From assembly GCA_007124475.1 (NCBI GenBank), contig SLFB01000148.1, positions 1 to 6,567 on the forward strand: a stretch of DNA of 6,567 nucleotides. Reading direction: 5' to 3'. This DNA is from Vibrio sp. GTDB taxonomy: Bacteria; Pseudomonadota; Gammaproteobacteria; Enterobacterales; Vibrionaceae. The position numbers and the translations under genes were made by a program. Within the stretch, counting starts at the first letter, position 1; each line of letters starts with the position of its first letter. Shown in pieces: positions 1 to 6,134 of the stretch. The notes under the pieces were generated by a model that did no database searches, was not told the DNA's origin, and saw only the letters and a program-made list of their open reading frames with translations.

Positions 1-161
1 CCACTGTCAATAACCCAGCTATCAAAACCTTGCCCAGTTGACTCACTATTTAAAAAAACCGAATGATTGATCCGAGAAGTTTCATAAGGCAATGGCGGAA
101 GAGTAAGCGCATGGGTACTAAAGGCTAGCCAAAAGCAAACTAAGGCAATTAAACCTCGCAT
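1..161 (-). CDS. Probable exported protein of unknown function, N-terminal part only
   Basis: The reading frame opens with ATG at 161 on the minus strand and continues without a stop to the window edge, giving 53 complete codons. The start is supported by a strong Shine-Dalgarno sequence (GGGAGGAA, about 164-171). The N-terminus, MRGLIALVCFWLAFSTHA, has a basic residue, a hydrophobic core and a small-X-small-like end (T-H-A), as expected of a Sec signal peptide with cleavage near residue 18. The mature part begins LTLPPLPYETSR and later reads FDSWVIDSG. I do not recognise the family, and the catalytic or binding region would lie outside the window. The gene is divergent from the thr operon, so it is not part of it. 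A TATAAA hexamer on the minus strand at 179-184 could be a -10 element, but it would leave a leader of only about 10 nt. Confidence is high that this is a real gene and low on function. Confidence 0.75.
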   Translation of the reverse strand, partial: MRGLIALVCFWLAFSTHALTLPPLPYETSRINHSVFLNSESTGQGFDSWVIDS

Positions 162-180
162 GTTCTTCCTCCCTGAATTT

Positions 181-308
181 TATACCTTTTCTATTTGAAG
201 CAGCCGCGGTGTTGACTACGTTTGTTCGCTCCAATCACATTGTTTGCCTATGCTGATGGAGATGTACTCACTTACCGCTTACCCGCTACTGCAAGTTATG
301 TGGGTATA
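181..308 (+). repeat. ERIC-type intergenic repeat, copy 1 (degenerate)
   Basis: This 128-bp element is bounded by inverted ends, TATACC at 181-186 and GGTATA at 303-308. It carries the ERIC landmarks in order: TTGAAG, then GTTGACTACGTTTGTTCGCTCC, then CCAATCACAT, then CTCACTTACCGC and TGCAAGT before the right end. It aligns with the copies at 5683 and 5965 in the same orientation and without large gaps, apart from the 70-bp insertion in copy 2. The length fits the roughly 127-bp standard ERIC unit. It has more substitutions than copy 2 and so looks older. It lies 20 bp upstream of the start codon of the minus-strand gene and is probably transcribed in that gene's leader or supplies part of its promoter. 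Confidence 0.85.
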
Positions 309-649
309 AACGTTGTCATCGTGGAGATTATTTAAGCATAAAAAGGGTTGCTTTGCCGAGAGATATTGGTGGTAATTTTTAACCTGCATCGGCTATCAAT
401 CACAACCCACGGATTTACCGGTAATTATTGAGTCAGTCGTCATTTAAATTATTTTCTTGCGATTTTCAGCAGCAGAAGGTGTGAACTCAGTCGGTCCACG
501 CTATGTGCTTCTCGACTCCCTATATCTCCTTTCTACCAGCAAGGCTAAGTGGTTTGGGCATAACACAAACTATTTAGTTATGAATGCTTCTGTTCGTTAG
601 GTAGACGGACTTGCCGTTTAAAATAGTTGGCAGGTTTGCGAGTTTTTTA
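309..649. other. Non-coding stretch between ERIC copy 1 and the thr promoter
   Basis: I see no supportable gene here. Reading frames on both strands are short, lack ribosome-binding sites and resemble nothing known. No tRNA fold is evident. Small structures present are a 10-bp palindrome (TTACCGGTAA, 415-424) and a possible hairpin pairing 609-615 with 629-635. This stretch may hold regulatory sites for the thr operon, or it may be degraded sequence. Confidence 0.4.
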
Positions 650-678
650 TTGACTCATCAGGGGGAAATAGGTTAAAC
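650..678 (+). promoter_or_regulatory. Candidate sigma-70 promoter of the thr operon
   Basis: TTGACT at 650-655 matches the -35 consensus at five of six positions. Seventeen bases downstream is TTAAAC (673-678), a weak -10 with three matches. This would start transcription near 685 and leave about 33 nt before the first leader-peptide ATG at 718, a layout similar to that of the E. coli thr operon. The weak -10 makes this a candidate only. No better pair was seen between 600 and 718. Confidence 0.4.
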
Positions 679-717
679 GTAGAGCAACGCACAACATAAA
701 GTGACTTATCAAATAGC

Positions 718-792
718 ATGATGTTTTCAAGCCTAGTAATGACCACCACCATTATTACCACCGACACTACGCATGTTGGGGCGGGCTGCTGA
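718..792 (+). CDS. thrL: thr operon leader peptide
   Basis: This short frame ends in MTTTIITTDTTHVGAGC followed by TGA. In the 17-residue version starting at 739, seven residues are Thr and two are Ile, the two amino acids that control thr operon attenuation in E. coli. It sits just before a strong intrinsic terminator and upstream of thrA, which fixes its role: ribosome stalling at Thr/Ile codons controls read-through. Three in-frame ATGs (718, 721, 739) are possible starts, and none has a good Shine-Dalgarno sequence. The 718 start gives 24 residues and places the Thr codons from codon 9; the 739 start places them from codon 2. I list 718 because attenuation leaders usually have several codons before the regulatory run, but this is uncertain. 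The G-A-G near the end recalls the GNGAG end of E. coli ThrL. An Asp (GAC, 763-765) interrupts the Thr run. Confidence 0.8.
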   Translation: MMFSSLVMTTTIITTDTTHVGAGC

Positions 793-845
793 GCGTAAAA
801 TTTCATAAAAAAGGCCTGTATCCCCTCCGATACAGGCCTTTTTTT
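757..845 (+). promoter_or_regulatory. Threonine/isoleucine attenuator with alternative RNA folds
   Basis: Three mutually exclusive pairings can be drawn by eye. First, CCACCGAC in the Thr codons (758-765) can pair with GTTGGGG (775-781) around a 9-nt loop, with one bulged A. Second, GGGGCGGGCT (778-787) can pair with 812-824 with two small bulges, acting as an antiterminator. Third, 813-822 pairs perfectly with 829-838 to form the terminator. A ribosome stalled on the Thr codons would cover the first strand, free 778-787 and favour the antiterminator. The general scheme is established for E. coli thr; these specific pairings are my inference. Confidence 0.65.
807..845 (+). terminator. Intrinsic terminator of the thr attenuator
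   Basis: A perfect 10-bp stem, GGCCTGTATC (813-822) with GATACAGGCC (829-838), closes a 6-nt CCCTCC loop. It is extended by six A-T pairs, from the A-run at 807-812 and the T-run beginning at 839, and ends in seven Ts (839-845). It lies between the leader-peptide stop and thrA. Confidence 0.93.
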
Positions 846-869
846 ATACTTATTATTTTTGACAAGTTT

Positions 870-879
870 GGAGAAAGGG
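870..879 (+). promoter_or_regulatory. Ribosome-binding site deciding the thrA start
   Basis: GGAG at 870-873 lies 6 nt before the ATG at 880. This selects that ATG over the in-frame TTG at 859, which has no comparable site and sits close behind the attenuator T-run. Confidence 0.85.
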
Positions 880-3339
880 ATGCGAGTATTAAAATTTGGG
901 GGTTCATCACTAGCCGATGCTGAACGTCTTTTAAGAGCTGCGGACATTATCATTAATAATGCTCAGCAAGAAGAAGTGGCGATTGTGCTGTCTGCGCCAG
1001 GTAAAACGACCAATAAGTTGGTGGCTATTATCGATACGGCGTTACGTCATGGTGACGTTGAAAGGCAAGTGCTCGAATTAGAACAGTCGTTTCAGCTATT
1101 GTTTAATGATATTCAAACCCAGTTGCCACATATAGACGGTGCTGCCTATCATGCACAGCTAGAACAATCTATGGCGCAGCTGCGCCAATTTGTGCATGGT
1201 ATTCATTTATTAGGCATGTGCCCTGATCATGTCAATGCGCGGATCATCAGTAAAGGTGAGCGTATTTCTATACAGCTAATGAAAGCGGTCATTCAAGCCA
1301 AAGGCTTAGCCGTTAATTTAATTGATCCTGTACAGTATTTGCTTGCTAAAGGCGATTATTTGGAAGCCATGGTCGATGTTGAGCTTTCTACGCAAAACTT
1401 TTTACAGACACCATTACCTAAACAACATGTCCATATTATGCCGGGTTTCACCGCGGGTAATAAAAAAGGTGAGTTAGTGTGTTTAGGGCGTAATGGCTCT
1501 GATTACTCTGCCGCTATATTAGCCGCCTGCTTACGCGCTGATTGCTGTGAGATTTGGACTGACGTTGATGGGGTGTATAACTGCGATCCACGTTTGGTTG
1601 CTGATGCTCGTTTACTGAAATCGCTGAGTTATCAAGAAGCTATGGAGCTGTCTTATTTTGGCGCTTCGGTGTTACACCCCAAAACCATTGCACCCATTGC
1701 TCAGTTTCATATCCCTTGTTTGATTAAAAATAGTTTTAATCCTCAAGGCGCGGGAACATTAATTGGTCAAGATAGTGGTGAAGATAAGCTGGCGATCAAA
1801 GGCATTACTACCTTGAATCATTTAACGATGGTTAATGTGTCAGGCCCTGGCATGAAAGGCATGGTTGGCATGGCCAGCCGAGTCTTCGGTGCTATGTCGG
1901 CGGCTGGTGTATCCATCGTTCTTATCACGCAATCGTCTTCAGAATATAGCATCAGTTTCTGTATTGAAGCTGAAGATAAACAGTTAGCACAACAAGCTTT
2001 AGCAGAAACCTTTGAGTTAGAACTCAAAGAAGGATTATTAGAGCCGGTTGAGTTTATGAATGATCTGTCGATCATTACGCTGGTTGGCGATGGCATGCGC
2101 ACTTCTCGTGGCGTAGCGGCGCAGTTTTTTGCCTCGTTAACGGAAGCGCATGTCAATATTGTGGCTATTGCTCAAGGCTCCTCTGAGCGAGCGATTTCTG
2201 CCGTGATCCCTGAAGATAAAGTTTCCCCGGCAATTAAAGCTTGTCATGAGAATTTGTTTAACTCGAAGCATTTTCTTGATGTGTTTGTAGTCGGTGTTGG
2301 TGGCGTTGGTGGTGAACTGGTGGATCAAATACATCGTCAACAAGCCAAGCTGGCTGCTAAAGGTATCGTGATCCGGGTTTGTGGTTTAGCTAATAGCAAG
2401 GGATTGTTACTCGATGGTAGTGGTTTACCGTTAGAGCAGTGGCGAGACAGAATGAGCGCCGCTACCGAAGCGTTCTCTTTGGCTAATTTAACTGCTTTAG
2501 TGCAGCGCAATCATATTATTAATCCTGTGTTAGTTGATTGTACATCGAGTGAAGTGATTGCTAATCAATATGCTGATTTTCTCGCAGCCGGTTTTCATGT
2601 GGTAACACCGAACAAAAAAGCCAATACCAGCAGCATGGCTTATTATCAGCAACTACGTAGTGTTGCTCGTCAGTCGCGTCGTAAATTAATGTACGAAACG
2701 ACGGTAGGAGCAGGTTTACCTGTGATTGAGAATTTACAAAACTTAATTGCCGCTGGCGATGAATTAGAGCAATTTAACGGTATTTTATCCGGTTCTCTGT
2801 CCTTTATTTTTGGAAAATTAGATGAAGGACTGACTTTTAGTCAGGCAATGTTATTAGCCAAAGATAAAGGCTTTACTGAGCCGGATCCACGAGATGATCT
2901 GTCTGGAGTTGATGTAGCGCGTAAGCTGCTAATTTTAGCTCGTGAATCGGGATTAGCGCTTGAGCTTAGTGATGTTGACGTTGAAGCGGCATTACCACCG
3001 GGGTTTGATACTTCTGGCTGTGTTGAAGCGTTTATCGCTCGCTTACCGCAAGCCGACCACTATTTTGCTCAGTTAGTTGACCAAGCGCGTCAACAAGGCT
3101 GCGTACTTCGCTACACAGCGCAAATTCGAGATGGCCGCTGCCAAGTTCGTCTTGCTATGGTCGATGAAAACGATCCTATGTTTAAAGTTAAAGATGGTGA
3201 AAATGCGCTCGCCTTTTATAGCCGTTATTATCAACCGATTCCTTTAGTATTGCGTGGTTATGGTGCGGGTACTGAGGTGACGGCAGCCGGGGTTTTTGCT
3301 GATGTGATGCGGACATTAGGCTGGAAATTAGGGGTGTAA
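880..3339 (+). CDS. thrA: Bifunctional aspartokinase I / homoserine dehydrogenase I
   Basis: This 819-residue protein (E. coli ThrA is 820) catalyses the first and third steps from aspartate towards threonine in the cytoplasm: ATP-dependent phosphorylation of aspartate and NAD(P)H-dependent reduction of aspartate semialdehyde to homoserine. The aspartokinase domain comes first, with MRVLKFGGSS at 1-10 and LGRNGSDYSAA near 202-212. Two ACT regulatory segments follow, about 312-390 (with LITQSSSEYSISF) and 396-460 (with IAQGSSERAIS). These regions, where E. coli feedback-resistance changes fall, look intact, so threonine inhibition is expected. The homoserine dehydrogenase domain runs from about 465, with the dinucleotide fold GVGGVGG (472-478), TPNKKAN (576-582) and GFTEPDPRDDLSGVDVARK (664-682). 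It ends in AAGVFADVMRTLGWKLGV, as the family does. Numbering starts at the ATG at 880, chosen for its ribosome-binding site and the canonical N-terminus. thrB follows after 3 bp. No frameshift or missing motif was seen. Confidence 0.98.
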   Translation: MRVLKFGGSSLADAERLLRAADIIINNAQQEEVAIVLSAPGKTTNKLVAIIDTALRHGDVERQVLELEQSFQLLFNDIQTQLPHIDGAAYHAQLEQSMAQLRQFVHGIHLLGMCPDHVNARIISKGERISIQLMKAVIQAKGLAVNLIDPVQYLLAKGDYLEAMVDVELSTQNFLQTPLPKQHVHIMPGFTAGNKKGELVCLGRNGSDYSAAILAACLRADCCEIWTDVDGVYNCDPRLVADARLLKSLSYQEAMELSYFGASVLHPKTIAPIAQFHIPCLIKNSFNPQGAGTLIGQDSGEDKLAIKGITTLNHLTMVNVSGPGMKGMVGMASRVFGAMSAAGVSIVLITQSSSEYSISFCIEAEDKQLAQQALAETFELELKEGLLEPVEFMNDLSIITLVGDGMRTSRGVAAQFFASLTEAHVNIVAIAQGSSERAISAVIPEDKVSPAIKACHENLFNSKHFLDVFVVGVGGVGGELVDQIHRQQAKLAAKGIVIRVCGLANSKGLLLDGSGLPLEQWRDRMSAATEAFSLANLTALVQRNHIINPVLVDCTSSEVIANQYADFLAAGFHVVTPNKKANTSSMAYYQQLRSVARQSRRKLMYETTVGAGLPVIENLQNLIAAGDELEQFNGILSGSLSFIFGKLDEGLTFSQAMLLAKDKGFTEPDPRDDLSGVDVARKLLILARESGLALELSDVDVEAALPPGFDTSGCVEAFIARLPQADHYFAQLVDQARQQGCVLRYTAQIRDGRCQVRLAMVDENDPMFKVKDGENALAFYSRYYQPIPLVLRGYGAGTEVTAAGVFADVMRTLGWKLGV

Positions 3340-3342
3340 GCA

Positions 3343-4314
3343 ATGAGTTCAAGTGATATGAGTGTAGTGGTTTACGCGCCAGCTTCAATTGGTAATGTGA
3401 GCGTTGGTTTTGATGTACTGGGGGCCGCCGTTTCTCCGATTGACGGCAGTTTATTAGGCGACCGAGTTTGTGTTGCCGCGGGAAGCTTGCCTTTTGAACT
3501 TAAAACGGCGGGACGTTTTGTTGATAAGCTGCCCAGCAATCCTGAGCAAAATATTGTTTATGACTGCTGGACGGTGTTTGTTCGTGAATTAACCACCAAG
3601 CAGATCGCGGCAAAGCCTCTCGTGATGACCCTAGAGAAAAACATGCCGATTGGATCTGGGCTTGGTTCTAGTGCTTGCTCAATTGTTGCGGCTCTCGATG
3701 CGTTAAATCGCTTTCATGATCAGCCATTAAACCAGACTGAGTTACTGGCATTAATGGGGGAAATGGAAGGGAAAATCTCCGGTGGTGTTCATTATGACAA
3801 TGTTGCACCGTGCTACTTGGGCGGCTTGCAGCTGATGATTGAAGAGCAAGGCATTATCAGCCAGTCAGTACCTGGGTTTGATCAGTGGTTTTGGGTGATG
3901 GCGTATCCAGGGATCAAAGTGTCTACGGCGGAAGCTCGGGCGATTTTACCCGCTCAATATCGTCGCCAAGATGTGATTGCTCATGGTCGTCATCTGGCCG
4001 GTTTTATCCATGCTTGTCATACACAGCAAGCAGAATTGGCGGCCACGATGATCAAAGATGTGATTGCTGAGCCGTATCGTGAAAAATTATTACCTGGTTT
4101 TAGCCAAGCCCGTGAGTATGCGAAATCTGCAGGCGCACTCGTAACGGGGATTTCAGGTAGCGGGCCAACTTTATTTAGTATTTGTCAGCAGCAAGACGTT
4201 GCCGAACGTGTTGCCAAATGGCTTGAAGACAATTATTTACAAAATGAACAAGGATTCGTGCATATCTGTCGTCTAGACAAGCAGGGATCACAAGTAACAG
4301 GAAGTCAATTATGA
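3343..4314 (+). CDS. thrB: Homoserine kinase
   Basis: This GHMP-family kinase phosphorylates homoserine with ATP to O-phosphohomoserine, the fourth step of threonine synthesis. The family motifs are all present: YAPASIGNVSVGFDVLGAAV near the N-terminus, the ATP-binding loop PIGSGLGSSA (102-111), ISGGVHYDNVAPCYLGG in the middle, and the C-terminal glycine-rich motif GISGSGP (269-275). The length is 323 residues against 310 in E. coli. A few extra residues lie at the N-terminus (MSSSD) and the rest mostly at the C-terminal tail. The ATG at 3343 is preferred because AGGGG lies about 8 nt upstream. The in-frame ATG at 3358 would give the more E. coli-like start MSVVVYAPAS but has no clear site. 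The gene begins 3 bp after thrA and its TGA overlaps the thrC ATG (ATGA), so translation of the three genes is probably coupled. Confidence 0.97.
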   Translation: MSSSDMSVVVYAPASIGNVSVGFDVLGAAVSPIDGSLLGDRVCVAAGSLPFELKTAGRFVDKLPSNPEQNIVYDCWTVFVRELTTKQIAAKPLVMTLEKNMPIGSGLGSSACSIVAALDALNRFHDQPLNQTELLALMGEMEGKISGGVHYDNVAPCYLGGLQLMIEEQGIISQSVPGFDQWFWVMAYPGIKVSTAEARAILPAQYRRQDVIAHGRHLAGFIHACHTQQAELAATMIKDVIAEPYREKLLPGFSQAREYAKSAGALVTGISGSGPTLFSICQQQDVAERVAKWLEDNYLQNEQGFVHICRLDKQGSQVTGSQL

Positions 4315-5588
4315 AGCTGTACAACATCAAAGAAAATGATCAACAAGTCTCTTTTGCTCAAGCTGTCCGTCAAGGACTAGGCCGTAATCAAGGATTGTTT
4401 TTCCCTGCAGAGTTACCTAAATTTAGTGATATTGACGCACTTTTAGCGGAAGATTTTATCTCGCGCAGCAGTAAAATTTTATCGGCATTAATTAGTGATG
4501 AATTGGCGGCAGAAAAAGTAACTGAGATGGTCAAGCAGGCTTTTCAGTTCCCAGCGCCGATTAAAGCGGTTAAGTCAGGAGTGTATGCGTTAGAGCTGTT
4601 TCATGGCCCTACGTTAGCGTTTAAAGATTTTGGTGGCCGCTTTATGGCGCAATCTCTGGCAGCGGTCTCTGACGGTGGTAAAATCACTATCCTTACTGCA
4701 ACATCCGGTGATACTGGAGCTGCCGTTGCGCACGCTTTTTATGGTATGCCAGACATTAATGTTGTGATTTTGTACCCGAAAGGAAAAATCAGTCCGCTAC
4801 AAGAAAAGCTATTTTGCACCTTAGGTGGCAACATTCATACCATTGCCATCAATGGCGATTTTGATGCATGCCAAGCTTTAGTCAAACAAGCCTTTGATGA
4901 TGCAGAGTTACGTCAGCAAATAGGCCTTAACTCGGCTAACTCGATTAATATTAGTCGTTTAATGGCGCAGATCTGTTATTACTTTGAAGCGGTTGCTCAG
5001 CTTAGTAAAGTCGAACGCGAAAACCTAGTGATCAGTGTTCCTAGTGGTAACTTTGGTAACTTGACTGCTGGCTTATTCGCTAAAGCGATGGGACTCCCAG
5101 TCAAACGTTTTATTGCTGCCACTAATGCCAATGATACTGTGCCGCGTTATCTAGATTCGGGTAAATGGGATCCAAAACCAACCGTTGCCACCTCTTCCAA
5201 CGCGATGGATGTCAGTCAGCCGAACAACTGGCCACGTATTGAAGAGTTATGCCGGTTACACACCTGGGGGCTAGAAGCCTTAGGTAAAGGCGCTGTTTTG
5301 GATCATGAAAGTGCTCAAGCGGTACAAGAACTAAATCAACTTGGTTATTTGTGTGAGCCACATGGTGCGATTGGCTATCGAGTGTTAACTGAGCAGTTGC
5401 AAGCGGGAGAAACGGGGTTATTTTTATGTACCGCGCACCCTGCGAAATTTAAAGAAGTGGTCGATGATATTTTGGCTAGCGATATTGATCTACCCGCGCC
5501 GCTTGCTAAACATGCCGTGATGACTTTGCTTTCTGAACAGCTTGATGCGGATTTTGCGCAATTAAAAGCGCGCTTGCTGGCTTTATAA
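4311..5588 (+). CDS. thrC: Threonine synthase
   Basis: This PLP-dependent enzyme converts O-phosphohomoserine and water to threonine and phosphate, the last step of the pathway. It has 425 residues, close to the 428 of E. coli ThrC. The N-terminus MKLYNIKENDQQVSFAQAV matches the proteobacterial class. The PLP-binding lysine is in HGPTLAFKDFGG (Lys105, equivalent to E. coli Lys107). TSGDTGAA (131-138) and VPSGNFGNLTAG (243-254) form the cofactor and phosphate-binding regions, followed by ATNANDTVPRYL. CEPHGAIGY and CTAHPAKF lie near the C-terminus. The start overlaps the thrB stop by 4 bp, typical of coupled translation. A strong terminator 50 bp after the stop ends the operon. No defects are visible. 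Confidence 0.98.
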   Translation: MKLYNIKENDQQVSFAQAVRQGLGRNQGLFFPAELPKFSDIDALLAEDFISRSSKILSALISDELAAEKVTEMVKQAFQFPAPIKAVKSGVYALELFHGPTLAFKDFGGRFMAQSLAAVSDGGKITILTATSGDTGAAVAHAFYGMPDINVVILYPKGKISPLQEKLFCTLGGNIHTIAINGDFDACQALVKQAFDDAELRQQIGLNSANSINISRLMAQICYYFEAVAQLSKVERENLVISVPSGNFGNLTAGLFAKAMGLPVKRFIAATNANDTVPRYLDSGKWDPKPTVATSSNAMDVSQPNNWPRIEELCRLHTWGLEALGKGAVLDHESAQAVQELNQLGYLCEPHGAIGYRVLTEQLQAGETGLFLCTAHPAKFKEVVDDILASDIDLPAPLAKHAVMTLLSEQLDADFAQLKARLLAL

Positions 5589-5638
5589 TATTGAGTTTAC
5601 GCTCAAACTATCATGCGAAGTCGTATCGGAATAAATAG

Positions 5639-5671
5639 AAAACGGCGTCTACAGTAATAGACGCCGTTTTT
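5639..5671 (+). terminator. Intrinsic terminator after thrC
   Basis: CGGCGTCTA (5643-5651) pairs perfectly with TAGACGCCG (5658-5666) around a CAGTAA loop. Four flanking A-T pairs extend the stem, and a run of five Ts (5667-5671) follows. The A-run and T-run on either side could make it work in both directions, but no minus-strand gene ends here. Confidence 0.93.
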
Positions 5672-5682
5672 ATATTTAGGGT

Positions 5683-5880
5683 TATACCCTTCCGACTTGA
5701 AGCTGCAGGGGTGTTGGCTACGTTCGTTCGCCCCAATCACATAGTCTATCTATACTCATGGGGACTATGAGAGCCATCCGTGGCTCTCACCAAAGGCCAG
5801 CCGACGGCTGTTCAAATTTGTTCCAGACAAATTTGTCACTCACTTGCCGCCTACCTGCAACTCCAAGTTGTTTGAGTATA
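5683..5880 (+). repeat. ERIC-type repeat, copy 2, with a 70-bp internal insertion
   Basis: This element runs from TATACCC (5683-5689) to GAGTATA (5874-5880) and is the best-preserved copy. It contains CTTGAAGCTGCAGG, GTTGGCTACGTTCGTTCGCCCC, AATCACATAG, CTCATGGGGA, CTCACTTGCCGCCTACCTGC and AACTCCAAGTTGTTTG, all ERIC landmarks. It is 198 bp long, exactly 70 bp more than copy 1. The extra bases sit at one internal point after GGGGAC, and removing them restores a continuous ERIC core. It begins 11 bp beyond the thrC terminator, so it is transcribed only by read-through. Confidence 0.9.
5766..5835 (+). repeat. 70-bp insertion inside ERIC copy 2, three tandem hairpins
   Basis: The insertion separates GGGGAC from TCACTCACTT of the ERIC core. 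It contains three successive hairpins: GAGAGCCA (5769-5776) with TGGCTCTC (5781-5788); CAGCC (5798-5802) with GGCTG (5806-5810); and CAAATTTGT (5813-5821) with ACAAATTTG (5827-5835). All stems are perfect. ERIC copies with internal insertions of about 70 bp are reported in the literature for enterobacteria and relatives. That this one belongs to that class is inferred from its size and position. Confidence 0.75.
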
Positions 5881-5917
5881 GATAAATATTTTGGGTTTAA
5901 TATTTTCGGTGTTTGTT

Positions 5918-5931
5918 AGCTTAATTAAGCT
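5918..5931. other. 14-bp perfect palindrome between ERIC copies 2 and 3
   Basis: AGCTTAATTAAGCT is a perfect inverted repeat in the 84 bp between the two ERIC copies. It could be a regulator site, but ERIC copy 3 separates it from the downstream gene, and a chance AT-rich palindrome is possible. Confidence 0.3.
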
Positions 5932-5964
5932 CGACTATCCTTAAAAGGTAACATATTTATTTTT

Positions 5965-6086
5965 ATTATCTTTTCTACTTGAAGTTGCAGTAGTATTGGC
6001 TACGTTTGTCCACCTCAGCCGCATAGTGTGTTTGTGTATACTGGGCTTACTTACCTCTATTTGCTATTCCAAGTCGTTTGGGTATA
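5965..6086 (+). repeat. ERIC-type repeat, copy 3 (degenerate)
   Basis: About 122 bp with the ERIC order: CTACTTGAAGTTGCAG, ATTGGCTACGTTTGTCCACC, a diverged centre (CAGCCGCATAG, then ACTGGGCTTACTTACC), and CCAAGTCGTTTGGGTATA at the right end (to 6086). The left end (ATTATC) has decayed from TATACC, so that boundary is set by alignment with copy 1. Its orientation is the same as the other two copies, and it lacks the 70-bp insertion. It ends 48 bp before the start codon of the next gene. Confidence 0.82.
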
Positions 6087-6134
6087 GGTTTATTTTAAGC
6101 CGTTGAATGATAAAAATTGGAAAAGGATTTAACC

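Noticed and set aside
503..577. Plus-strand 24-codon frame in the upstream non-coding stretch
   Set aside because: It has no ribosome-binding site, no recognisable product and no supporting context.
607..648. Hairpin (609-615 with 629-635) followed by a T-run as an intrinsic terminator
   Set aside because: The loop is 13 nt, the stem is only 7 bp with one wobble, and the T-run begins several bases after the stem.
859..864. TTGACA as a -35 box for a thrA-specific promoter
   Set aside because: No -10-like hexamer lies at 16-18 bp spacing, and the bases overlap the thrA translation-initiation region.
859..879. In-frame TTG at 859 as the thrA start, giving a 7-residue longer protein
   Set aside because: The ATG at 880 has GGAG 6 nt upstream and gives the canonical MRVLKFGG N-terminus; the TTG lies close to the attenuator T-run with no ribosome-binding site.
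618..953. 111-codon minus-strand frame across the attenuator and thrA start
   Set aside because: It is antisense to the leader peptide, terminator and thrA 5' end, shows no recognisable domain, and is best explained as a shadow.
1818..2343. Two minus-strand frames inside thrA
   Set aside because: They are antisense to the strongly conserved ACT and early dehydrogenase coding sequence and have no credible protein features.
3188..3388. Minus-strand frame over the thrA-thrB junction
   Set aside because: It is antisense to two certain genes and shows no family signature.
3885..4070. Plus-strand 61-codon frame inside thrB
   Set aside because: It is out of frame within conserved homoserine kinase sequence, with low-complexity composition typical of a shadow.
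5683..6086. Insertion sequence or transposon remnant after thrC
   Set aside because: No transposase coding is present; length, ends and internal motifs fit non-coding ERIC elements.
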